64,000 nucleotides of DNA from JBNGOQ01 sp050589645 (GTDB taxonomy: Bacteria; Bacteroidota; Bacteroidia; Flavobacteriales; Flavobacteriaceae), in assembly GCF_050589645.1 (NCBI RefSeq), contig NZ_JBNGOQ010000001.1:806001-870000 (forward strand). The letters run 5' to 3'. The translations under genes and the position numbers were made by a program. Positions 44,188 to 52,416 of the stretch are shown one piece after another (positions within the stretch are counted from its first letter, which is position 1; every line of letters starts with the position of its first letter). The notes under the pieces are model-generated. The model worked only from the letters and a program-made list of their open reading frames with translations, did not search any database and had not been told where the DNA came from.

Positions 44188-45876
44188 ATGAGCAAGGATA
44201 TTGTTGAATTACAGGAAGATGTTTCGGGTTCTTCGTTATACAGTGAAGACCTGGCACCCGTTCCACCTGCACAACGCACCTGGAGCAAATGGCACCTGGC
44301 CGCCATATGGGTGGGGATGGCCGTTTGCATCCCTACCTACCTGCTGGCATCCTATATGATAAAGACCGGATTGAATTGGTACGAGGCCTTGATCATCATT
44401 GGCCTGGCCAACCTGATCATTACGGTTCCCATGGTATTGAACGGTCATGCAGGAGTAAAGTACGGCATTCCCTTTCCGGTGATCGGCCGGGCGGTTTTTG
44501 GAATCAAAGGCGTACATCTGGCCTCGGTGACCCGGGGCATTATTGCCTGTGGCTGGTTCGGGGTACAGACCTGGATCGGTGGTTTGGCCATTTATGCCAT
44601 TTTTAACGCCCTAACAGGTACACAGGGCGAACTGGGCCTTTCGCTGGGCAAGTTTGTGGGCTTTGCCGTTTTTTGGTTGATCAATATCTTTTTTATTTGG
44701 AAGGGCACGGAAAGTATCAAATGGTTGGAGGCCTATTCGGCGCCCATATTGATTGTAATGGGATTGATGTTGATCTGGTGGGGCTATAGCAAGGCCGATG
44801 GTTTTGCCGTTGTCCTGCAACAGAGCGAGCAGTTGGAAAAACCTGCAGCCGTCATATCCAGGACGGATGAAGGCGCCTATTTACAGCTGAATGCCCTTAA
44901 GAACAAGGACGGAACGCTAAAAGCAAACGATTATCGCCTGCTCTCATCACAGACTACGGGCATCTGGAAATCGTATACCGCAGAACCCATAACGCTACCT
45001 GACTATAACGAGGCAAGGGAGGTACAGGTCCAGTTTAGAAATTCGGAGGGCGAGACCCCGGTATTGTCCAGCGTGGTAACCGCCTCCCTTGTGGATACAC
45101 AGGCCGGTGGGGGCTCCAAACTCTGGGGGTATTTGTTATGGCTCACGGCCATGGTTGGCTTTTGGGCCACCATGTCGATCAGCATAGCGGATATCACGCG
45201 CTACGCCAAGACGCAGAAAGATCAAGTGGCCGGCCAGTTCATCGGGCTGCCGGGCACCATGATGCTCTATTCCTTTGTAGGGATTTTTGTTACCTGTGCC
45301 ACGGTCATCAACTTTAAGGACATACTTATTGCGGATGATGCGCCTTGGGATCCCGTTTCCCTTATCGCTAATTTTAAGAACCCGACGGTGGTCATCATTG
45401 CGCAGATCTTTTTGTTGATCGCCACCCTGAGTACCAATATTGCGGCCAATGTGATTGCACCGGCCAATGCCTTTTCCAACCTTTTGCCCAAGCGGATCAG
45501 TTTTCGCATGGGAGGGGTCATCACCGGGATCATCGGTATTTTGATAGCCCCCTGGTGGCTCCTGAACGAGATTTCGGGTTTCCTCATTTTTGTGAGCGGC
45601 CTCTTGGGTCCCGTTCTAGGCATCCTGATCGTGGATTATTTTGTGATCCGCAAGAAGAATATGGCCCTGGCCGAGCTCTACAAGGAAAACGGCAGCTATG
45701 CTTATGGAAGGTCGGGCATCAATAGCGCGGCGATGATCGCCCTTCTGGTGGGCGTGTTTTTGGCGCTGGTGGGCTATTGGGTCCCAGCACTGAATTTTTT
45801 ATATTCCTTATCTTGGTTTACGGGCTTTATTATTTCGTCCGTACTGTACTACGTATTAATGCTAAAAAAACGATGA
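44188..45876 (+). CDS. NCS1 family nucleobase:cation symporter with large inserted domain
   Basis: 562 residues from the ATG at 44188, two bases after the aminotransferase stop (upstream in-frame codons overlap that gene and are rejected). Twelve membrane helices with NCS1 motifs: GIPFPVIGRAVFGIKG, ACGWFGVQTWIGG, and after helix 6 FWATMSISIADITRYAKTQKDQ. Between the helix ending WWGYSKADG and GYLLWLTAMVGFWA lies a soluble insertion of about 80-100 residues (about 210-308), much longer than in ordinary NCS1 proteins. In this operon the substrate is probably uracil, thymine or dihydropyrimidines; allantoin is an alternative. Confidence 0.9.
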   Translation: MSKDIVELQEDVSGSSLYSEDLAPVPPAQRTWSKWHLAAIWVGMAVCIPTYLLASYMIKTGLNWYEALIIIGLANLIITVPMVLNGHAGVKYGIPFPVIGRAVFGIKGVHLASVTRGIIACGWFGVQTWIGGLAIYAIFNALTGTQGELGLSLGKFVGFAVFWLINIFFIWKGTESIKWLEAYSAPILIVMGLMLIWWGYSKADGFAVVLQQSEQLEKPAAVISRTDEGAYLQLNALKNKDGTLKANDYRLLSSQTTGIWKSYTAEPITLPDYNEAREVQVQFRNSEGETPVLSSVVTASLVDTQAGGGSKLWGYLLWLTAMVGFWATMSISIADITRYAKTQKDQVAGQFIGLPGTMMLYSFVGIFVTCATVINFKDILIADDAPWDPVSLIANFKNPTVVIIAQIFLLIATLSTNIAANVIAPANAFSNLLPKRISFRMGGVITGIIGILIAPWWLLNEISGFLIFVSGLLGPVLGILIVDYFVIRKKNMALAELYKENGSYAYGRSGINSAAMIALLVGVFLALVGYWVPALNFLYSLSWFTGFIISSVLYYVLMLKKR

Positions 45877-45877
45877 G

Positions 45878-47260
45878 ATGTCCATATTGATTAAAAACGG
45901 TAGGGTCGTAACGGCTTCGGAGAGTTATATCGCGGATGTATATACCGAGGGCGAGACCATAGTGGCCATTGGCAAAAACTTGAACTATGACGCGGATAAG
46001 GTCATTGATGCTACGGATAAACTGGTGTTTCCGGGCGGTATAGACCCGCATGTGCACTTGGACATGCCCTTTATGGGCACCTATTCCAGTGATGATTATG
46101 AAACGGGCACTCGAGCGGCCTTGCACGGGGGCACCACCATGGTCATCGATTTTATCCTGCAGACCCAGGGCGATACTTTGGCGAATGCGTTAAAAACCTG
46201 GCAACAAAAATCCAAGGGGAAGGCCATAGGGGATTATTCCTATCATATGGCGGTCACCGATTTCAATGATGCCGTTGCCAAGGAAGTGGTACATATGATC
46301 GAGAAAGAGGGCATTACTTCCTTTAAGACCTTTATGGCCTACAAGGGAGCCCTGATGATAGACGACGGACAAATGGTGCAGTTGATGAAGGTAGTGCAGA
46401 AGCACGGTGGCCTGGTCACGGTGCATGCGACCAATGGGGATATGATCGATTCCTTGATCGCCAAGAACAGGGCCCAGGGGAACCTATCACCCTTGTACCA
46501 TTATTTATCCCAACCCGAGGTAACCGAAGCAGAGGCCTCCGCACGTTTCACCGACATGCTCCATTACACCGATTGTCCAGGTTATATTGTGCACATGACC
46601 TGTGAGGGGGCGTTGAACGCCGTTCGCAAGGCAACGCAAAGGAACCAAAAGGTATTTGTGGAGACCTGCACCCAATACCTGGTGTTGGATGCCTCTCTGT
46701 ACGAAAAGGACTTTGAAGGTGCCAAATGGGTAATGAGTCCGCCCTTGCGGCAGAAGAAGGACCAGGAGGCGCTATGGTCCGGCATCAACCAGGGCTTGGT
46801 GCAAGTGGTAGGTACGGACCATTGTCCCTTTCTTTGGGAACAGAAACAGATGGGCAAGGACGATTTTTCCAAGATTCCCAATGGACATCCAGCTATAGAG
46901 CACCGCATGGAACTGCTGTATTCCGAAGGAGTGCACAAAGGGAAGATATCACTTACAAAATACGTGGAGGTCAGCGCCACCAATGCGGCGAAGATATTCG
47001 GTATGTATCCCCGAAAGGGTACCGTAGCCATTGGCTCGGATGCCGATCTGGTGGTCTTTGATCCCAAGAAAGCGCATACCCTATCGGTAGACACCCATCA
47101 TATGAACTGTGATTATTCGGCCTATGAGGGCCAAGAGGTGGTGGGCAAAGTAGAAACGGTTATTTTAAGGGGATCGGTGGCCATTGAAAATGAAAACTGT
47201 AAGCTACGGGCCGGGCATGGGCAGTTTATTCCCAGAGATACTATCTCTAAAGTGATTTGA
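45878..47260 (+). CDS. hydA: Dihydropyrimidinase (hydantoinase family)
   Basis: 460 residues, cyclic amidohydrolase TIM-barrel. Metal ligands visible: His58 and His60 in GGIDPHVHLD, the lysine that is carbamylated in the family (Lys150 in SFKTFMAYKG), VHATNGD, IVHMTCEGAL and the Asp in VGTDHCPF. It hydrolyses 5,6-dihydrouracil or dihydrothymine to N-carbamoyl-beta-alanine or its methyl homologue. Starts one base after the symporter stop. The stop is followed at once by heptanucleotide repeats and the four-helix-bundle gene. Confidence 0.94.
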   Translation: MSILIKNGRVVTASESYIADVYTEGETIVAIGKNLNYDADKVIDATDKLVFPGGIDPHVHLDMPFMGTYSSDDYETGTRAALHGGTTMVIDFILQTQGDTLANALKTWQQKSKGKAIGDYSYHMAVTDFNDAVAKEVVHMIEKEGITSFKTFMAYKGALMIDDGQMVQLMKVVQKHGGLVTVHATNGDMIDSLIAKNRAQGNLSPLYHYLSQPEVTEAEASARFTDMLHYTDCPGYIVHMTCEGALNAVRKATQRNQKVFVETCTQYLVLDASLYEKDFEGAKWVMSPPLRQKKDQEALWSGINQGLVQVVGTDHCPFLWEQKQMGKDDFSKIPNGHPAIEHRMELLYSEGVHKGKISLTKYVEVSATNAAKIFGMYPRKGTVAIGSDADLVVFDPKKAHTLSVDTHHMNCDYSAYEGQEVVGKVETVILRGSVAIENENCKLRAGHGQFIPRDTISKVI

Positions 47261-47266
47261 ATCTAT

Positions 47267-47294
47267 GAATTATGAGTTTAGAATTGGGAAATCA
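47267..47294 (+). repeat. Heptanucleotide repeat overlapping the start of the four-helix-bundle gene
   Basis: In register from 47267: GAATTAT, GAGTTTA, GAATTGG, GAAATCA. The same heptads (GAATTAT, GAATTGG) occur in the arrays at 63.2 and 50.7 kb. The ATG at 47272 lies inside them. Confidence 0.6.
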
Positions 47295-47676
47295 AAAGGA
47301 TAAAACAACTGGGAAAAATAATATTATTGTCAGCAAAGCGTATGATTTTGCTTTAGGTATCATTGAAGTATATAAAGGACTAAAAAAGGAAAAGGAATTT
47401 GTGCTTTCGAAACAAATCTTACGGTCAGGAACTTCCATTGGGGCGAATGTTAATGAATCCGTAGCCGCCGTCTCCAAAAGGGACTTTGTGTATAAATTGG
47501 GGATTTCCCTAAAAGAAGCCAGAGAAACCACCTATTGGTTGAATTTATTGAAGGATAGCGGATATATAGACCATAGAGTATTTCATAAATTGAATAAGGA
47601 TTGTGATGAAATAATCAAAATATTAAACAGCATAATTCTCACGACCAAACAAAAATACTTGACCCCTAATTCATAA
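47272..47676 (+). CDS. Four-helix-bundle protein (23S rRNA intervening-sequence protein family)
   Basis: 134 residues, all helical, with the family pattern NNIIVSKAYDFALGIIEVYKGLKK...FVLSKQILRSGTSIGANVNESVAAVSKRDFVYKLGISLKEARETTYWLNLL. Homologues were first found in rRNA intervening sequences and are now known as orphan genes scattered in Bacteroidota genomes; their function is unknown. Here it interrupts the pyrimidine operon. The DNA is visibly richer in A and T than its neighbours. Both start codon and last codons (Asn-Ser-stop) are read from heptanucleotide repeats, suggesting an inserted cassette. Confidence 0.9.
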   Translation: MSLELGNQKDKTTGKNNIIVSKAYDFALGIIEVYKGLKKEKEFVLSKQILRSGTSIGANVNESVAAVSKRDFVYKLGISLKEARETTYWLNLLKDSGYIDHRVFHKLNKDCDEIIKILNSIILTTKQKYLTPNS

Positions 47677-47708
47677 TTCATAACTCAATAATTGAACACT
47701 CATAACTA
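47667..47708 (+). repeat. Heptanucleotide repeat at the end of the four-helix-bundle gene
   Basis: TAATTCA, TAATTCA, TAACTCA, then ATAATTG, AACACTC, ATAACTA in one 7-nt register. The gene's stop codon (47674-47676) is part of the second unit. TAACTCA and TAATTCA recur at 51010-51060. Confidence 0.7.
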
Positions 47709-47716
47709 TAAAAAAC

Positions 47717-48583
47717 ATGCCTAGAAAAGTAAAATCAGGATTGATACAGATGAGCCTCCCCATGACGGAGGGCGAGGGCAGCATACAGGAGATCATGGAT
47801 GCCATGCTCAACAAGCATATCCCCTATATAGAAGATGCCGGAAAACAGGGCGTGCAGATCCTATGCTTGCAGGAAATTTTCAATACGCCCTACTTCTGCC
47901 CTGGTCAGGACAGCAAATGGTATGCCTCGGCCGAATTGGTCCCCGGACCTACGGTAGAGAAAATGCAGGTGTATGCCAAAAAGTACGATATGGTGATCAT
48001 CGTTCCTATTTACGAAAAGGAACAGGCCGGAATCTTGTACAACACGGCTGCGGTCATCGATGCGGATGGTACTTATTTGGGAAAATACAGAAAGAACCAT
48101 ATTCCCCATACCACGGGCTTTTGGGAAAAGTTTTTCTTTAAACCCGGCAATCTGGGCTATCCTGTCTTCCAAACAAAATACGCCAAGGTAGGGGTCTATA
48201 TCTGTTATGATCGGCATTTTCCCGATGGTGCACGGGTCCTGGGGCTTAATGGTGCCGAGATCGTGTACAATCCGTCTGCCACGGTGGCCGGATTGAGTGA
48301 ATATCTGTGGAAGTTGGAACAACCGGCCCATGCGGCGGCCAATGGCTATTTTATGGGATGCATCAATCGGGTAGGTGAGGAGAAACCTTGGAATCTGGGC
48401 AAATTCTATGGGCAATCGTATTTTGTAGACCCCAGGGGGCAGATATTTGCCGAGGCATCGCGTGATGATGATGAACTTTTGGTGGCCGAATTTGACCTAG
48501 ATCTTATTGATGAGGTCCGTTCCACCTGGCAGTTTTATCGGGACCGTCGCCCGGAAACCTATGGGAAGCTCACCGAGCTTTAA
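47717..48583 (+). CDS. Nitrilase-family N-carbamoyl-beta-alanine amidohydrolase
   Basis: 288 residues, carbon-nitrogen hydrolase fold with the full triad: Glu53 (CLQEIF), Lys126 (YRKNHIPH) and Cys163 (YICYDRHFPDGARVL). The strong likeness to plant and bacterial N-carbamoylputrescine/beta-ureidopropionase enzymes (TTGFWEKFFFKPGNLGYPVFQT, GCINRVGEE) and the operon point to hydrolysis of N-carbamoyl-beta-alanine to beta-alanine, ammonia and CO2. N-carbamoylputrescine is the alternative substrate on sequence alone. Confidence 0.88.
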   Translation: MPRKVKSGLIQMSLPMTEGEGSIQEIMDAMLNKHIPYIEDAGKQGVQILCLQEIFNTPYFCPGQDSKWYASAELVPGPTVEKMQVYAKKYDMVIIVPIYEKEQAGILYNTAAVIDADGTYLGKYRKNHIPHTTGFWEKFFFKPGNLGYPVFQTKYAKVGVYICYDRHFPDGARVLGLNGAEIVYNPSATVAGLSEYLWKLEQPAHAAANGYFMGCINRVGEEKPWNLGKFYGQSYFVDPRGQIFAEASRDDDELLVAEFDLDLIDEVRSTWQFYRDRRPETYGKLTEL

Positions 48584-48625
48584 TTGGTTTTTGCGGGTTG
48601 AACGAGTTTGGTTGGGTTAAAAAAA

Positions 48626-48802
48626 AGAACACAGATGACGCAGATCAAGCTGATGGGCGCAGATATATCAGTGAAAATCTGCCCAATCAGTGTCATCAGC
48701 GTTCTATAACAACGTGGAAAAAAGTAACATAAATGACCCAAATTTGAATGCCGAGCACGGGGATATCACTGAAAATGAGTACTATCAGTGTTATCAACAT
48801 TC
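48626..48802. repeat. Inverted and direct repeats upstream of the GxxExxY gene
   Basis: An imperfect palindrome spans about 48626-48707: left arm with AGAACACAGATGACGCAGAT, right arm its approximate inverse ending CATCAGCGTTCT. The right-arm sequence 48665-48704 recurs directly at 48763-48802 (31 of 40 identical) next to the gene start. No gene of its own is visible in 48584-48813. Confidence 0.65.
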
Positions 48803-48813
48803 AAAAACAACAA

Positions 48814-49221
48814 ATGGGACGGCAACAGGATTACAAACATTCCGATATTACGGCAAAGATTATCGAGTGTTTTTACAAAGTTTATAATACCTTGGGTTAT
48901 GGTTTTCTGGAAAAGGTATACGAAAATGCGATGTTCTTGGAACTAAGGGAAACGGGATTGTTCGTGGAAAAGCAAAAACCGATCAAGGTGTACTATAAAA
49001 AACATAAAGTAGGGGATTACTATGCTGATTTGATTGTTTCCGAAGCCGTCATAGTTGAACTAAAAGCCACGCAAGCGCTTTGTCCGGAATATGAATATCA
49101 ATTGATAAATTACTTAAAGGCAACAGAAATAGAAGTAGGATTGCTCTTGAACTTTGGAAAATCACCTCAGTTTAAAAGAAAAATATTTTCGAATGAATCA
49201 AGTAAAAAGGAATACCTATAG
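48814..49221 (+). CDS. GxxExxY protein (PD-(D/E)XK nuclease-like)
   Basis: 135 residues from the ATG at 48814, which gives the usual N-terminus DYKHSDITAKIIECFYKVYNTLG; in-frame ATGs at 48748 and 48775 lie in the repeat region and are less likely. The naming motif is in GYGFLEKVYENA, and the nuclease-like core is DYYADLIVSEAVIVELKA (Asp then ExK). Members are orphan genes spread over Bacteroidota and other phyla with unknown role. It interrupts the pyrimidine operon between the nitrilase and preT, is AT-rich, and has repeats on its upstream side. Confidence 0.85.
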   Translation: MGRQQDYKHSDITAKIIECFYKVYNTLGYGFLEKVYENAMFLELRETGLFVEKQKPIKVYYKKHKVGDYYADLIVSEAVIVELKATQALCPEYEYQLINYLKATEIEVGLLLNFGKSPQFKRKIFSNESSKKEYL

Positions 49222-49255
49222 AGCTCAAATGATAAGGTCAATTAAATACTAAACA

Positions 49256-50581
49256 ATGGCAGAATACGACAAACCGACATCGGAGGCGGAATTCCAGGCG
49301 AATTTTAAGCAGAAGAAACCCTTGATGAATCCAACAGAGGCTTATTACGAAAGCTCCCGCTGTTTGTTTTGTTATGATGCGCCCTGTATCCAGGCCTGTC
49401 CTACCGGAATAGATATTCCCTTGTTCATCAAACAAATCCAGACCCAAAATACCACCGGGGCGGCCAAGACCATTTTCGATTCCAATTGGTTGGGGAATGC
49501 CTGTGGTGTGGTTTGTCCCACCGGGGTACTCTGCGAAGGTGCCTGTGTCTACAACCATCAGGACGTGCCCCCGATCCAAATAGGTCGGTTACAGAACTAC
49601 GCCACTTATACTACAATGGAAACTGGGAAACAACTCTATGCTCCCGGCCCTTCCATAGGCAAGAAAGTAGCCGTTGTCGGGGCAGGACCAGCGGGAATAG
49701 CCTGTGCCTGTGAACTGCGGACCCTGGGTGTGGAGGTCGATATTTTTGAAGCAAAGGACAAGCCCTCCGGCCTTACCGTATACGGCATAGCTCCTTATAA
49801 GATTACCAATGCGGAGGTGCTTAAGGAAGTGGCCTATCTGCAGGAACAATTGGGTATTAAAATCCACTACAACTCACCCATAAACAGCAAGGAACAACTC
49901 AAGACCTTGGAAGCCGATTATGATGCCATTTTCTTGGGTGTCGGATTGGGAAAAACAGCGACCCTAAATCTGGAGGGAGAGCATTTGGACGGTGTGCAGG
50001 GAGCGGTGGAGTTCATAGAGGAACTGCGGATGAAACATCATAAGGTAGAGGTAGCGGATACGGTCGTGGTCATTGGAGGAGGAAACACGGCTATGGATGC
50101 CGCTTCCGAAGCGGCCAGGATGGGCGCCAAAAAGGTGGTCTTGGCCTACCGGAGGGACAAAAACGCCATGGGCGCCTATGGATTTGAATACGATCTGGCC
50201 ATAAGTGCCGGGGTAGATAGCCTTTTTAACGCCACGCCCTTACAAATTGTGGGAGATGGAAAGGTCAACGGAGTGCGGTTCGCAAAGACCCATAGCGTCA
50301 ATGGAGAACTAAAGATAGTGGAAGGGAGCGAGTTTACGGTCGATTGTGATATGGTCATAAAAGCAACAGGACAGGCCAAACAAGGAAAGTTCTACGAACT
50401 GGTGAACCATTTGGATATTGACCAACGGACGCGGGTGAAAGTGAACGAAAGCTATCAAACCTCCAACCCTAAATATTTTGCTGGCGGCGATGCCGTCAAC
50501 GGAGGTGCGGAAGTGGTCAATGCCGCTTTCGAGGGCAAGATGGCCGCACAGGGCATTCTAGCCTGGTTAAAGGACAAATAA
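49256..50581 (+). CDS. preT: Dihydropyrimidine dehydrogenase, NAD(P)H-flavin subunit
   Basis: 441 residues. N-terminal Fe-S domain with C36xxC39...C44xxxC48 (SRCLFCYDAPCIQACPTGIDIP), then a glutamate synthase small subunit-type FAD/NAD(P) module: GAGPAGIACACELRTLG (FAD), GGGNTAMDAASEAARMGAKKV (NAD(P)) and FAGGDAVNGGAEVVNAAFEGKMAA (FAD, C-terminal). It passes electrons from NAD(P)H to PreA, which reduces uracil or thymine. The stop is followed directly by a heptanucleotide array, and PreA lies beyond it. Confidence 0.92.
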   Translation: MAEYDKPTSEAEFQANFKQKKPLMNPTEAYYESSRCLFCYDAPCIQACPTGIDIPLFIKQIQTQNTTGAAKTIFDSNWLGNACGVVCPTGVLCEGACVYNHQDVPPIQIGRLQNYATYTTMETGKQLYAPGPSIGKKVAVVGAGPAGIACACELRTLGVEVDIFEAKDKPSGLTVYGIAPYKITNAEVLKEVAYLQEQLGIKIHYNSPINSKEQLKTLEADYDAIFLGVGLGKTATLNLEGEHLDGVQGAVEFIEELRMKHHKVEVADTVVVIGGGNTAMDAASEAARMGAKKVVLAYRRDKNAMGAYGFEYDLAISAGVDSLFNATPLQIVGDGKVNGVRFAKTHSVNGELKIVEGSEFTVDCDMVIKATGQAKQGKFYELVNHLDIDQRTRVKVNESYQTSNPKYFAGGDAVNGGAEVVNAAFEGKMAAQGILAWLKDK

Positions 50582-51075
50582 GAATTGGGAATGTGGAATT
50601 GAGAATGTTNNNNNNNNNNNNNNNNNNNNNNNNNNNNNNNNNNNNNNNNNNNNNNNNNNNNNNNNNNNNNNNNNNNNNNNNNNNNNNNNNNNNNNNNNNN
50701 NNNNNNNTAGAATTGGGAATGTAGAATTGGGAATGTTGAATTGAGAATGTTGAATTGAGAATGTTGAATTGAGAATGTTGAATTGGGAATGTAGAATTGG
50801 GAATGTAGAATTGGGAATGTTGAATTGAGAATGTTGAATTGAGAATGTTGAATTGAGAATGTTGAATTGAGAATGTTGAATTGAGAATGTTGAATTGAGA
50901 ATGTAGAATAGGGAATGTAGAATTGGGAATGTTGAATTGAGAATGTAGAATTGAGAATGTAGAATTGAGAATTTTTAATTTAAAATGCTAAACACTGAAC
51001 CCATAACTCATAACTCAACATTCGTAACTCATAATTCAACATTCATAATTCTTAACTGTTAACCCATAATTAAGA
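50582..51075 (+). repeat. Heptanucleotide-register tandem array with assembly gap
   Basis: From the base after the preT stop: GAATTGG, GAATGTG, GAATTGA, GAATGTT, then Ns at 50610-50707, then from 50710 about 36 more GAATTGR/GAATGTW heptads in strict alternation (a 14-bp unit), grading at about 50965 into TAACTCA, ACATTCA and TAATTCA heptads that run to the preA start at 51084. No gene is visible. The Ns mark unresolved sequence inside the repeat. Confidence 0.95.
50610..50707. other. Assembly gap (98 N)
   Basis: Unresolved bases within the tandem repeat; length is probably an estimate. The register before and after the gap differs by 2 bases, which cannot be interpreted because the gap length is unknown. 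Confidence 0.98.
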
Positions 51076-51083
51076 ACAAAGAC

Positions 51084-52415
51084 ATGGCAGATTTATCAAT
51101 AGATTTTGCAGGCATTAAAGCACCGAACCCCTTTTGGTTGGCCTCGGCACCGCCCACCAATTCGGGCTATCAGATTATGAAGGCCTTTGATGCCGGATGG
51201 GGTGGAGCGGTATGGAAAACACTGGGCGTGCCCGTTGTGAACGTATCTAGCCGTTATGGATCCGTAAATTACCGGGACACCCGAATGATGGGTTTTAACA
51301 ATATAGAACTGATTACGGACAGGCCCTTGGTGGATAACCTTCTCGAAATTGAAGAAGTGAAGAAATACTTCCCGGACCACGCCGTAATTGCCTCCCTCAT
51401 GGTAGAAAGCAAGACCGAATGGGAGCAGATCATAAAAGATGTGGAAAATGCTGGGGCCGACGGCATTGAACTGAATTTTGGTTGCCCCCACGGTATGTGC
51501 GAACGGGGCATGGGTTCGGCCGTAGGGCAAGAGCCCGAAGTGTTGAAGACCATAGTGGGTTGGGTAACCGAAGCGGCCAATATCCCGGTGATTACAAAAC
51601 TTACCCCGAATATCTCTGAAATTACAGATCCGGGATTGGCGGCCTATCAGGGTGGCACCGATGCCATTTCCCTGATCAATACCATAAAGAGCATTGTGGG
51701 CATTGATCTGGATACCTACGCCCCTCTTCCCGTGGTTGATGGTAAAGGCACCAACGGAGGCTATTGCGGCCCAGCGGTCAAGCCCATTGCCATGCACATG
51801 ATTCGGGAATTGGCCCAGCATCCGGAAATTTCAAAAGTCCCTATTTCGGGCATTGGTGGTGTAGAAACCTGGCGGGATGTGGTAGAGTTCATTTTGTTGG
51901 GAGCCACTTCGGTACAGGTCTGTACGGCCGTGATGCACTATGGGTTCGGTATTGTTCGCGAAATGGAGGCGGGTTTACGCCAGTTTATGGATGATAAAGG
52001 ATATAACACGATATACGATTTTGCCGGTAAGGCCTTGCCCAATGTGACGGAGTGGAAACATCTGAACCTAAAACACAAGGTGGTTGCCGAGATCAATTCG
52101 GATAAATGCGTGGGTTGCGAGCTCTGCTATATTGCTTGCGATGATGGAGCGCATCAGGCCATCGCCTTATCCGAGGATCGGACCGTTCGGATCCCGTCAA
52201 TTATTGAGGAAAACTGCGTGGGTTGTAACCTATGCGCTTTGGTTTGTCCGGTGGAAGAGTGCATCACCATGGTGCAACGCGACGATGGCACCCAGCATAT
52301 CACTTGGGACGAGCGTACCCAGGCCGATGATATTCCTACAAGTTTCAACGATGATCGGGCCGGTGGCAAGGGACATTACGTGCCCAAACCTACAGACGCA
52401 TTGAAAGGAAAGTAG
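51084..52415 (+). CDS. preA: NAD-dependent dihydropyrimidine dehydrogenase subunit PreA
   Basis: 443 residues. N-terminal dihydroorotate dehydrogenase-like FMN barrel (about 1-310; LSIDFAGIKAPNPFWLASAPPTNSGYQIMKAF, ELNFGCPHGMCERGMGSAVGQ, VISGIGGV-like PISGIGGVETW) with the catalytic Cys in GCPHGMCERGMG. C-terminal two [4Fe-4S] ferredoxin domain with cysteines at 342, 345, 348, 352 and 378, 381, 384, 388. It reduces uracil or thymine to the 5,6-dihydro form, the first catabolic step. It ends one base before the convergent acyl-CoA oxidase-like gene. Confidence 0.94.
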   Translation: MADLSIDFAGIKAPNPFWLASAPPTNSGYQIMKAFDAGWGGAVWKTLGVPVVNVSSRYGSVNYRDTRMMGFNNIELITDRPLVDNLLEIEEVKKYFPDHAVIASLMVESKTEWEQIIKDVENAGADGIELNFGCPHGMCERGMGSAVGQEPEVLKTIVGWVTEAANIPVITKLTPNISEITDPGLAAYQGGTDAISLINTIKSIVGIDLDTYAPLPVVDGKGTNGGYCGPAVKPIAMHMIRELAQHPEISKVPISGIGGVETWRDVVEFILLGATSVQVCTAVMHYGFGIVREMEAGLRQFMDDKGYNTIYDFAGKALPNVTEWKHLNLKHKVVAEINSDKCVGCELCYIACDDGAHQAIALSEDRTVRIPSIIEENCVGCNLCALVCPVEECITMVQRDDGTQHITWDERTQADDIPTSFNDDRAGGKGHYVPKPTDALKGK

Positions 52416-52416
52416 A

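Noticed and set aside
50708..50975. CRISPR-like array between preT and preA
   Set aside because: Units are contiguous 7- and 14-base repeats with no spacers, and no cas gene is in the window. It is a tandem repeat.
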